A stretch of DNA of 64,000 nucleotides, from the NCBI GenBank assembly GCA_947467605.1, contig CANIII010000018.1, positions 35,776 to 99,775 on the forward strand, written 5' to 3'. The translations under genes were made by a program, and so were the position numbers. Positions 28,636 through 36,752 of the stretch are shown one piece after another (positions within the stretch are counted from its first letter, which is position 1; each line of letters begins with the position of its first letter). The DNA is from Acidobacteriota bacterium (GTDB lineage: Bacteria; Acidobacteriota; Vicinamibacteria; Vicinamibacterales; SCN-69-37). The notes under the pieces are model-generated. The model ran no database searches and was not told the origin of the DNA. It worked only from the letters and a program-made list of their open reading frames with translations.

Positions 28636-28971
28636 TCAGTCGAGGTCTTTGATCTTCGACAAATCGAGGGGCGGGCGCGCTTCTGCTGAGTCGACGTCGG
28701 CGACGACGTCGGGCGCCTGCGCAAACCACTCGATGCGGCCGCATTCGGCGCAGACGAGAATCGTGGCGGCTGGATCGGTCCAGTCGAGATTGAACAGGGT
28801 GCGCCCGCGGCTGTTGAGCAGCGCGCTGCCTTGAATGAAGGTGCTGTTGCTGCAGTGCGGGCACTTCACCGGCCGGCCCGCAATCGCATAGCCCTTCGGT
28901 TGTTCGCCCTCGGCGATGCCTTCGACAAATCCGGCCACGCCGGATTTTAGTGCTTTGAAGAAGTTAGCCAT
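28636..28971 (-). CDS. Zinc-ribbon protein, unknown function
   Basis: This 111-aa protein has two CxxC knuckles, CPHC (residues 37-40) and CAEC (74-77), spaced as in a zinc ribbon. Between them is the segment FIQGSALLNSRGRTLFNLDW. The N-terminus is amphipathic (MANFFKALKSGVAGFVEGIA), and the C-terminal tail is acidic and Pro-containing. Similar small zinc-ribbon proteins occur widely without assigned roles. A nucleic-acid or protein-binding role is only a guess. Confidence 0.65.
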   Translation of the reverse strand: MANFFKALKSGVAGFVEGIAEGEQPKGYAIAGRPVKCPHCSNSTFIQGSALLNSRGRTLFNLDWTDPAATILVCAECGRIEWFAQAPDVVADVDSAEARPPLDLSKIKDLD

Positions 28972-28972
28972 A

Positions 28973-29176
28973 TCAGCCTCGATGTGGAGGATAACCGAAG
29001 GCGCTTACGGCGAATCGGAAGTTCTTGCAGCGAAGGTGCTCACGATTCGTGATGCCGAGGAATTCCTCCGGCAGTTCCGGGATCGGCATCGCGGCCAGCA
29101 GTTCGTGAAGAGGCTCGAAGTCCATGCGACACGGCGCCTTCTGGCCAGCGAAGGACAGCGGGATCCAGAGGACCAC
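28973..29176 (-). CDS. Small hypothetical protein
   Basis: This 67-aa reading begins MVLWIPLSFAGQKAPCRM and includes AAMPIPELPEEFLG. There is no recognised domain and no good RBS. It follows the 91-aa unknown gene by 9 bp in the same direction and could be a separate small gene, the frameshifted end of that gene, or non-coding. Confidence 0.3.
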   Translation of the reverse strand: MVLWIPLSFAGQKAPCRMDFEPLHELLAAMPIPELPEEFLGITNREHLRCKNFRFAVSAFGYPPHRG

Positions 29177-29185
29177 CTTGGTGAT

Positions 29186-29461
29186 TCACCGATGCCGATC
29201 AGGGTGGTATTCGTCGGTATGCCGGTAGCGCTTCTCGCCAGCACCCTCAATCAGATTAACCACCGCCCGGCCACTGTTGCCGTGCTTGCCCCACGAGATC
29301 TCTCGCCGAACGAGATCGATCGGTACGCGCGATAGGTCCGCAACTTCCTCCGCGGTCGCGCCGCGCTGGTCGTTCTTCTTGTTCAAGGCAAAGAGGGCAC
29401 GATGGATCTTGTCCGGGTCGCCGCCAATCTCTGGTGTGTAGCCGTCGTGAAGTTCTGTCAT
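29186..29461 (-). CDS. Hypothetical protein, possible helix-turn-helix
   Basis: This 91-aa protein contains IHRALFALNKKNDQRGATAE and VADLSRVPIDLVRREISWG, a helix-turn-helix-like arrangement as in small winged-helix proteins, and ends in a polar tail. No family was recognised. It is same-strand with its neighbours, and local base composition is less GC-rich than the flanks. Real gene more likely than not. Confidence 0.4.
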   Translation of the reverse strand: MTELHDGYTPEIGGDPDKIHRALFALNKKNDQRGATAEEVADLSRVPIDLVRREISWGKHGNSGRAVVNLIEGAGEKRYRHTDEYHPDRHR

Positions 29462-29530
29462 TGGTCAAGGTCGGCCGTGGAGCCGGCGTGCAGTTTAACC
29501 GTTCTGGTCCTCGTCACCGGATTCTGAGGC

Positions 29531-30358
29531 TCAAGGCTGTCGACGTAGTAATTTGAGCTCATCGACACCATAGGGTGGGTCCTGCTTGTGCAGCATCGCG
29601 TGGCAGTTTGGGCAAACGGGTATCAGGTCTCTAACCGGGTCGACACGATACCGGCGACTGCGTGATGCGACCGGCACCAGATGATGTATGTGGATGAAAC
29701 CCTGCCCGATGGTGCCAAACGCCGCAACAAACACGAACTCACACACAGCGCAAATCGCTCCATGGTGCGCTACGCATCGATTGCGGGCGGCCGTGTTCCG
29801 TTCATATTTGTTCGAGACGACTCGTCTCAGTGCCCCCTCCATCGCCGAAGCGTCTCGCTGTTTCCGTGCCGCTCGGGTCATCCTTTCGACCACATTGCGA
29901 GGCTGCGGAATTGGTCGTCCTGCGAACTTCGCCAGGTCGCGCACGAGGTGCCGGGAATGGCCTGCCGAAACACCTCTGCCAAGACCACGACGCCCGGATT
30001 TGCTGATGGCCTCAAAGAGAGCTGGTGTCAGATCGCGCAGAATCACACGCAGCCGTCGAAGTGGATGATACGGCACGGTTACGCATGCGGATCCAGGGAT
30101 CGATGGGTAGTAGTCCTTGCGGTTCTTGCGGCTGGAGTACTCGATAGATGCCGGCCTCAAGGAGGCCGGCACGGGGAGTTTGGCGCGGTCGACGATGAGC
30201 CGGATCTCACGAGCTCGCGTCGTGATGACTTCCGTGAAACCAGCGTTGACCCTGACCCCTGAACGATAGTCCGTGAGACCCCACTTGCCATCAGACGAGC
30301 TGTGCGTAAACGTAATCGCCTTGACCAAAAATGGAACAATGACGGCGGCGGCAAGCAC
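29531..30358 (-). CDS. HNH endonuclease (probably 5'-truncated)
   Basis: This reading is up to 275 aa. The C-terminal HNH nuclease domain is clear: CAVCEFVFVAAFG, then GFIHIHHLVPVAS and DLIPVCPNCHAMLHKQDPP, giving the His-His-(Asn)-His core with two CxxC zinc pairs as in McrA-like nucleases. The N-terminal 180 residues hold a basic region without a recognised family. The only start in frame, GTG at 30358, lies in DNA that on the other strand encodes the end of an M1 peptidase. The true N-terminus was therefore probably lost at the joint near 30345. Confidence 0.65.
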   Translation of the reverse strand: MLAAAVIVPFLVKAITFTHSSSDGKWGLTDYRSGVRVNAGFTEVITTRAREIRLIVDRAKLPVPASLRPASIEYSSRKNRKDYYPSIPGSACVTVPYHPLRRLRVILRDLTPALFEAISKSGRRGLGRGVSAGHSRHLVRDLAKFAGRPIPQPRNVVERMTRAARKQRDASAMEGALRRVVSNKYERNTAARNRCVAHHGAICAVCEFVFVAAFGTIGQGFIHIHHLVPVASRSRRYRVDPVRDLIPVCPNCHAMLHKQDPPYGVDELKLLRRQP

Positions 30359-30805
30359 CCGTCGCCGTGGGACTACATCAACTTCATGAGCAACGAGCTG
30401 AAGATGGACCTCGGCTGGTTCTGGAACTCGTGGCTCTGGCAGACCGATGCGGTCGACGGCTCCATCGAAAGCGTGACGACTGCGGGCTCGAAGACCACCG
30501 TGACCGTGAAGCAGGACGGCCAGATGCCGTCACCGGTCGTGCTCGAGTTCAAGACCGCGAAAGGCGGGGACGTGAAGCCCGTGGCGAGCGCGATGGGCAA
30601 GGTTTCGATCATCGACGACACGACGATTCGCGTGACGTGGCCGGTGGACGTGTGGTTCTCCGGCGCGCGCACCTTCAAGGGCACGCTCGATACCGGCAGC
30701 CGCAAAGTGGAGAACGTGATGTTCGATCCGGGCTGCCGCTTCCCCGATCACGATCCGAGCGACAACGTGTGGCCGAAGGGCGCGCGCAGCGGGAACTGCC
30801 GGTAA
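30345..30805 (+). pseudogene. C-terminal fragment of an M1-family metallopeptidase
   Basis: From about 30345 the plus strand reads KHPSPWDYINFMSNELKMDL, then GWFWNSWLWQTDAVD, then a beta-rich end finishing at the TAA at 30803-30805. This is the typical last 150 residues of M1 aminopeptidases (the HPTPWDFF..M...G.DL.WFW..W segment and following domain). The zinc domain (GAMEN, HExxH) and everything upstream are missing and replaced by HNH-gene sequence on the opposite strand. It is thus a truncated remnant at the left edge of the biosynthetic cluster. Confidence 0.75.
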
Positions 30806-30810
30806 GCGCG

Positions 30811-31590
30811 CTACCGTGACGCGTCGGTGAACGATTGCCGACGCCACGCCACCGGGGGCGACATCGGATCTGCGGAGTGAATCGAGATCCGCGCGATGTC
30901 GCCGCCCGCGCACGCCACCGCCAATCGCGCATGCGGCGCCGGCGCGGCGAGCGCGAACGACCATGACGGGCGTTCGAGCGACGCGTCGGTCACGAACCCG
31001 ATCGCGCCATCGATCGCCAGATCGACGGTGGAGCCATTCAGCGGCTCGGCCAACCCGGTGCCCCGCGCCTTCAGGTACGCCTCTTTGATCGTCCAGAACT
31101 CGCAGAACAACGCCGCGCGGTCGCCGGGCGGCGCCTGTCGAAGTTGCTCCTGTTCGGCTGCGGAGAAATAGCGATCGGCGATCACGTCGGTCTCGATCGC
31201 GCGATCGCTGCGTTCGACGTCGACACCGAGCGCGCGGTCGACACCGAGGCCGATCACGCACGCGACCAGGCCGCGTGTGTGCGACAGATTGAAGGCGGCC
31301 GGCAGACGCGCCGCGCTCTCGGCGCTGAGCGACGGCTTCCCGTTCGGCCCGATGTCGAAGGTCCACGATGACGGATCGGGACCGCCATGGCGCGAGAGTG
31401 CGCGCCGCACGAGTGCATGCGCGCAGGCGAAGTCCCGGCGATCCACGTCGAACATGAATCGTTCGTGGCGCGCGCGCTCGTCGGCCGACAGCATCGCCAC
31501 GGCCTCGTCGAGGTCGGACGCGCTGACGCGCTCGGTGACCCAATACCAGACGTGGAGCTCTGTGCGATCGAGCGGCTCGCCGATGCGCAC
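30811..31590 (-). CDS. 4'-Phosphopantetheinyl transferase, Sfp type
   Basis: This 259-aa enzyme activates carrier proteins by moving phosphopantetheine from CoA to the conserved Ser. Magnesium and catalytic motifs are intact: GVDVERSDR (GxDxE) and FCEFWTIKEAYLKARGTGL (WxxKEAxxK), and AAFNLSHTRGLVACVIG supplies the CoA-binding His. The start is GTG at 31590. It is last in the PKS-NRPS-methyltransferase operon, 3 nt from the preceding gene, and is the obvious activator of the four carrier-protein domains and the free ACP in the cluster. Confidence 0.93.
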   Translation of the reverse strand: MRIGEPLDRTELHVWYWVTERVSASDLDEAVAMLSADERARHERFMFDVDRRDFACAHALVRRALSRHGGPDPSSWTFDIGPNGKPSLSAESAARLPAAFNLSHTRGLVACVIGLGVDRALGVDVERSDRAIETDVIADRYFSAAEQEQLRQAPPGDRAALFCEFWTIKEAYLKARGTGLAEPLNGSTVDLAIDGAIGFVTDASLERPSWSFALAAPAPHARLAVACAGGDIARISIHSADPMSPPVAWRRQSFTDASR

Positions 31591-31593
31591 GCG

Positions 31594-32601
31594 CTACTCC
31601 TGCGGCGCGGTGTCGAAGAGCGCGTGACCGGACGCCAGCGTCTGCACCGACAGCACGCGCAGGCCGGCCCGCTCGATCAGCGCGCGGAATGCCGCCTCGC
31701 TGCGCGCGGCCACACCGGGCTCGGAGATCACGACCTGCATGAGTTCGTCGAGGGCCTTGTACATCGCCGGCATCGGGCTCTCGGCCAGCGGCTCGATCAC
31801 GAGCAGCCGCGCGGTCGGCCGCGACGCCATCGCGGCGCACACCGTCCGCAGCAGATCCACGCACCGCTCGTCGCCCCAGTTGTGCAGGACGTTCTTCAGC
31901 AGGTAGAGCGGCTGCCCCGGCGGCACCGACTCGAAGAAGTCACCGGCGCGGAACTCGAGACGATCCCCGAGCGCCGATCCGCTCGCCACGAGGGATTGCG
32001 CCGCACGCGCGCAGACGTCCGGGCGATCCACACAGATGCCCCGCAGGTGCGGCACCGCGGTGAGCAGCCCCTTCAACAACGCGCCGGATCCGCCGCCCAC
32101 GTCGACCACCGTGTCGATCGCCGAGAAGTCGCGGCTCTTCGCCAGGACCTTGCCGACCGGCCGCGCGAGGTCTTCCATCGCGCCGTCGTAGATGGCGCCC
32201 GACTCCGGCGTGCGGCTCAGAAACGTGTAGAGCGATCCGCCGAGCACCGTGCGGCTGGCCGGTTCTCCGGTGGCCACGGTGTGCGACATCTCCTGGAAGA
32301 TGCGCTGATAGTCGCCGGCCGCGAGCATGCAGAAGTGGCGCATCGAACGTGGATGATCCGCGCGCAGCACCTCGGCATCCGCCGTGTTGGCAAAGCGCGC
32401 GTCGGCCGTCTCTTCGAAGACGCCGGCCACACAGAGCAGGCGCATCATCCGCGCGAGCGCATACTCGGAGCTTCCGGTGAGCGCGGCCAGCTCCGCCGCC
32501 GTCTTCGGCCCGCTGCCCAGATGGTCCGCGACGCCGAGCGCCGCCGCCGTGCCGACCGCCGACGCGATCCATCCGCCCGATGCGAGATACGCAGGATTCA
32601 C
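31594..32601 (-). CDS. SAM-dependent O-methyltransferase (plant COMT/bacterial TcmN-like fold)
   Basis: This 335-aa protein has an N-terminal winged-helix dimerisation domain (about 1-95, including ALGVADHLGSGPKTAAELAA). The catalytic domain has SAM motif I VVDVGGGSGALLKGLL (about 166-181), the acidic CVDRPDV, and the catalytic His in LLKNVLHNWGDERC. This is the O-methyltransferase family common in polyketide and NRPS clusters. It probably methylates a hydroxyl of the aglycone or sugar; the target is unknown. The GTG start at 32601 overlaps the NRPS stop, so the two are translationally coupled. Confidence 0.9.
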   Translation of the reverse strand: MNPAYLASGGWIASAVGTAAALGVADHLGSGPKTAAELAALTGSSEYALARMMRLLCVAGVFEETADARFANTADAEVLRADHPRSMRHFCMLAAGDYQRIFQEMSHTVATGEPASRTVLGGSLYTFLSRTPESGAIYDGAMEDLARPVGKVLAKSRDFSAIDTVVDVGGGSGALLKGLLTAVPHLRGICVDRPDVCARAAQSLVASGSALGDRLEFRAGDFFESVPPGQPLYLLKNVLHNWGDERCVDLLRTVCAAMASRPTARLLVIEPLAESPMPAMYKALDELMQVVISEPGVAARSEAAFRALIERAGLRVLSVQTLASGHALFDTAPQE

Positions 32602-35600
32602 TCGGCTCTCCAGTTCGTCACGGCGTCAGGCGCGTCGGCGGGATTTCCGCCCTGCAACGCGGCGCTCAACAGCGCGCCGAGGGTGTGCACATGGGGCTCG
32701 GTCAGCATGGTGATGTGGGACCCGGGCACGGGGATCACGCGCACCGGCAACGTGGAGTAGCGCGTCCATCCCTGGCCGTCGCTCTCGACGGCCGGACGAT
32801 CCAGCACGGCGTCCGTCTCGAGGGCCGAGAACACCGTCAACGGCACGTCGAGCACAGGCCCCTCGGGTCGATAGGCATCGGCCGCCGCCACGCTCGCGCG
32901 GTAGAGCTCGACCCAGCGCGCGAAGTACGCGCGATTCGTGTCTGCCGGCAACACGTCGGCCGCGAGCAGGCGATCCACCAGCCATTCGTTGTTCGACGGC
33001 CCACCATCCCACGCGGCGCCGTCCTGCAGTCGCAGATCGACGCCATACAGCCGCTCGATGCGCGTGGCGATGTGCACGAACCAGTCGCGCTCCGGGTGAT
33101 CCGTCACGGGGCTCGCTGCGTCACGCGACGGCGGCGCCGGGTTGTCGAGAATCCCCACGAAACTCACGGTCGATCCGAGGAGCCGCAGCTGCCGCGCGAC
33201 CTCGAACGCCACCAGCCCGCCAAACGAATGGCCGGCCAATCGCACATCGCCATCCGGCCATCGGCGCCGAATGGCATCCACGTAACGGGCGGCCAGTGCC
33301 GCGACGTCGATCGCGATGGCGGACTGTCCGGCCGCGCCGGCCATCTGCGCGCCCCACACCGGCATGTCGGCGTCGAGCGTGCCGATGAGATGCTGGAAGT
33401 ACAGCAGGCTGCCGCCGGCGCCGGGAAACAGAATGAGCGGCGCCTGGTCGCCGTCGGCCTGAATCGGCACGATGCCGTCGGGCACCTCGCCGTGATCGGC
33501 GGCGTGAATCACGCGCGCGAGTTGTTCGATGGTCCGGTTCGAGAACAGCGTCGCGAGCGGCAACCGCTGGCCGAATTCGTCGAAGACCTGACTGGCCATC
33601 CGCACCGCCAGCAACGAGTGTCCGCCGAGTTGGAAGAAGTCATCGGTCGGCGTCACTTCCTCGATGCCGAGCACCCGGCTCCAGATCCGGCAGAGGCGCA
33701 GCTCCACCAGATCGTGCACCGCGGTGCGATGGCCCGGCGCGGGCTCGTTGGACGCGGACGCCAACGCGCGGAGCGCGTCCTGATCCACCTTCCCGTTCGA
33801 CGTGACGGGCATCTGCTCCACGATGCACAGACGCGTCGGCATCATGTACTGCGGCACACGCTCCGCCAGCCACCCGTGCAGCGCGGCCTCGGTGACCGTT
33901 GCGCTGCTCTGCGGCACGACGCACGCGATCAGATGCGATGCCGCCGTGCCCGCCCTGTCCGTCACCACCACAGCCTGACGCACGAGATCCGAGGTCAGCA
34001 GCGCGCGCTCGATCTGTCCCAACTCGATGCGATACCCGCGCAACTTCAGCTGGCGATCCTCGCGACCGAGAATCTCGAGACGCGACTCGGCGACGAGCCG
34101 GGCGCGATCGCCCGTGCGATACGCGCGCGCGCCATCGGGCGCCGGCACGAATCGTTCAGCCGTCTGAACGGAATCGCCGATGTAGCCGCGCGCCAGCGAC
34201 GGTCCACTGATGACGACTTCGCCGGGCACCCCCACCGGCACCGGGTGACCGCCGTCGTCGAGCAACCAGATCCGGCAATTGGCAATCGCGCGATCGAGCG
34301 GCAGGTAGCTCCCGGTCGGCGGCGTATCCTCCCGCACGGCGTGCGTCATCACGCCAACGGTGGTCTCGGTCGGACCGTAGTGATTGAAGAAGTGACAGCC
34401 CGTGCGGCGCTGCAGATCATGCACCCAGGTCGCCGACGACAACTCGCCACCGAGAATCACGGCGCGTCGAGGCAACACCGGCGCGCGATCGTCGACCAGC
34501 ACGGCCAGATGCGACGGCACGATCTTCAGGTAGTCGATCGCGTGCTCCCCGACATAGGCGGCGAACAGCGCGCGGTCGGTGAGGATCTCCTCGGCCAGGA
34601 TGTGCAACGTGCCGCCGGTGACCAGCGACGGGAAGATCGCGGTGTGGCCGAGGTCCGCGGCGATCGTCGACGCCAGCGCGTGACTCGACCCGGGCACCGT
34701 GCCGAGATCGCCCACGATGCTGGCGACGTAGTTCGTCAGCGCGCGATGCTCCACACTGACGCCCTTTGGTGTGCCCGTCGATCCCGACGTGAAGATGACG
34801 TAGGCGAGCCGATCGGCGTCTGCCGCGATCGCCCACGGCGCTCCGGCGCTCGTGCCCACCTCGATCAGCGCGCCATTCCACCGCGGCGGCTTCGGGCGTT
34901 CCCAGTGGCCCATCACGCACACGCGAGCCCCGGCCGTGTCGAGCATCTGCCCGCGCAACACCTCCGGCAGCGCCGGATCGAGCGGCACATACGCGCCACC
35001 CGCCTGCCAGATGCCGAGCATCCCGACGATGAACTCCGTCGAACGCGCGGTGCAGAGACCGACGGCGTCGCCCGGTGTGACACCGGACGCCACCAACTGC
35101 TCCGCGAGTCGGGACGCGCGTCCGACCAACTCCGCGTACGTCAGCGTGCCGCCCGCCGCGACCACCGCCGCGCGCGCCGGATACTCCCGCGCGCCGGCCA
35201 TGACCTGCTCGTGCACCGGACGGACATTCGTCGTGTCGAGGCGTCGTCCCTCGAGCGCGGGGCGCGGCGCCGCCTCCGCGCCAAGCGCGATCGCGTCCAG
35301 CGGCTGGCGCGGGTCGTTGACGATGCGCTCGAGCAGGTGCAGAAACGCGTCGCCCATCCGCTCGATCGTCGATCGGTCGAAGAGGTCGCAGTTGAAGCCC
35401 AGTGCCGCCTGCATCCGATCGTCATCGTCGATCACCGTCAACGTGAGATCGAACTTGCCGTCGGCCTGCGGCATGTCGAGCACGGCCGGGGCGGCCTCCG
35501 GCCCACCGGATGCGGCCGCCGCGCGACGACTGAGGAAGTTGAACGTGACGTCGAACAGCGGCGAGCGGCTCGGATCACGAGGCACGCGCAGGCGTTCGAC

Positions 35601-36752
35601 CAGCCGCGCGAACGGAAAGTCGGCGTGCGAGAGCGACGCGTGGCTGGCGTCCTTCACCACGGAGATGAACGCGTCGAACGTCTGGGCCTCGGCCACCGGC
35701 ACGCGCACGACGACCGGCTCGACGAAGTAGCCCACGATGGCGGCGAACTCCGGCTGGCTGCGGCCCGAGGTCGGCACGCCGATGACGAGGTCGCGCTGCC
35801 GCGTCCATCGATAGAGCCACGCCAGAAACGCGCTCAGCAACAGCACGTGTCGTGTCACGTCGGCGTGGCGCGCCAGTTCGTGCAACCGCGCGGACAGCGC
35901 GGGCGACATGTCGAGCCTGACCGAGTCGCCACGGTACGCGGAGGTCGCCGGACGCGGCCGATCGGTGGGCAGATCCAACTGCGCCAGCGGCGCCTCGAGG
36001 TATTGCCGCCAGAAGTCCCACAGGTCATCGCCGGCCGGGCTCGACAGCAGCGAGTGCTGCCAGTTCACGAAGTCGGTGTACGCGTGCGCCGGCGGCGGCG
36101 GCGTCCACTCGCGTCCGGCGGCCAACGTCTCGACGATGGCCGTCAGATCGCGCCGGAGGATCTCGAACGACCACGCGTCCGACGACACATGGTGCATCGT
36201 GAGCAACAGGACGGCGCTCTGCGCGTCGCGCGAAAACCACTCGAAGCGCACGGGCGGCCGTTCGGGCAGATCGAACGGGCGCTGATGCGACGCGACGAGC
36301 GCGGCGGCCAGATCGCCGGGCGCGACGGAGGTCTCCGTCCAGTCGAGCGGCGGCGCGGACAGCGTCTGCTGCACCGGCTCGCCGTGGCGCAGCGGAAACC
36401 GCGTGCGGAGCATCGGATGACGCGCCACCAGAATGCGCGCGGCCTCGCGCCACACGCGGGCGTCGACCGACGCGCGCACATCGAGGGGCAACGACTGGTG
36501 ATACGCGACGCTCTCGGGCGCCAACTGCCACAGAAACCACAGCGCGCGCTGGCCGTACGACAACGGCGCGAACGCCAGGGCGTCCGGTAAGTCGATCGCG
36601 ATGCGGCAGAGCTCGTCCTTGTGCGATCGCAGACGATCGAGCACGGCCGGCGTCGCCGCGCCGCGTGGCGCGCGATAGCGGAGCCGGCCGTCTTCCGTCC
36701 AGAACCGCCAGCCGTGCTGGGCGAGGTCCTGCACCCACTCGAGGGTGTTCAT
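32598..36752 (-). CDS. Single-module NRPS: TubC docking - C - A - T - TE
   Basis: This 1384-aa enzyme starts with a TubC-type docking domain (1-50, WVQDLAQHGWRFWTEDGRLR). The condensation domain (about 58-480) has an intact MHHVSSDAWSF near residue 186. The adenylation domain (about 530-1030) has IFTSGSTGTPKGV and YGPTETTVG and an unusual A4 region (AADLGHTAIFPSL). The carrier domain has GGHSLLA (Ser about 1046) and the thioesterase has GHSFGG (Ser about 1176). By alignment to GrsA from memory, the ten specificity residues read DLTKIGHVGK, nearest to the aspartate code. It should accept an acyl chain from the PKS translated just before it (start overlaps the PKS stop), add one amino acid and release the product. 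Confidence 0.93.
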   Translation of the reverse strand: MNTLEWVQDLAQHGWRFWTEDGRLRYRAPRGAATPAVLDRLRSHKDELCRIAIDLPDALAFAPLSYGQRALWFLWQLAPESVAYHQSLPLDVRASVDARVWREAARILVARHPMLRTRFPLRHGEPVQQTLSAPPLDWTETSVAPGDLAAALVASHQRPFDLPERPPVRFEWFSRDAQSAVLLLTMHHVSSDAWSFEILRRDLTAIVETLAAGREWTPPPPAHAYTDFVNWQHSLLSSPAGDDLWDFWRQYLEAPLAQLDLPTDRPRPATSAYRGDSVRLDMSPALSARLHELARHADVTRHVLLLSAFLAWLYRWTRQRDLVIGVPTSGRSQPEFAAIVGYFVEPVVVRVPVAEAQTFDAFISVVKDASHASLSHADFPFARLVERLRVPRDPSRSPLFDVTFNFLSRRAAAASGGPEAAPAVLDMPQADGKFDLTLTVIDDDDRMQAALGFNCDLFDRSTIERMGDAFLHLLERIVNDPRQPLDAIALGAEAAPRPALEGRRLDTTNVRPVHEQVMAGAREYPARAAVVAAGGTLTYAELVGRASRLAEQLVASGVTPGDAVGLCTARSTEFIVGMLGIWQAGGAYVPLDPALPEVLRGQMLDTAGARVCVMGHWERPKPPRWNGALIEVGTSAGAPWAIAADADRLAYVIFTSGSTGTPKGVSVEHRALTNYVASIVGDLGTVPGSSHALASTIAADLGHTAIFPSLVTGGTLHILAEEILTDRALFAAYVGEHAIDYLKIVPSHLAVLVDDRAPVLPRRAVILGGELSSATWVHDLQRRTGCHFFNHYGPTETTVGVMTHAVREDTPPTGSYLPLDRAIANCRIWLLDDGGHPVPVGVPGEVVISGPSLARGYIGDSVQTAERFVPAPDGARAYRTGDRARLVAESRLEILGREDRQLKLRGYRIELGQIERALLTSDLVRQAVVVTDRAGTAASHLIACVVPQSSATVTEAALHGWLAERVPQYMMPTRLCIVEQMPVTSNGKVDQDALRALASASNEPAPGHRTAVHDLVELRLCRIWSRVLGIEEVTPTDDFFQLGGHSLLAVRMASQVFDEFGQRLPLATLFSNRTIEQLARVIHAADHGEVPDGIVPIQADGDQAPLILFPGAGGSLLYFQHLIGTLDADMPVWGAQMAGAAGQSAIAIDVAALAARYVDAIRRRWPDGDVRLAGHSFGGLVAFEVARQLRLLGSTVSFVGILDNPAPPSRDAASPVTDHPERDWFVHIATRIERLYGVDLRLQDGAAWDGGPSNNEWLVDRLLAADVLPADTNRAYFARWVELYRASVAAADAYRPEGPVLDVPLTVFSALETDAVLDRPAVESDGQGWTRYSTLPVRVIPVPGSHITMLTEPHVHTLGALLSAALQGGNPADAPDAVTNWRAE

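Noticed and set aside
28916..29335. A 139-codon plus-strand frame between small unknown genes
   Set aside because: It overlaps three minus-strand candidates, including the zinc-ribbon gene start; it has no RBS or motif, so the minus-strand readings were preferred.
32580..36590. A 1336-codon plus-strand open frame
   Set aside because: It is antisense to the NRPS and composed of Arg/His/Asp-rich sequence without any motif; a shadow of codon bias.
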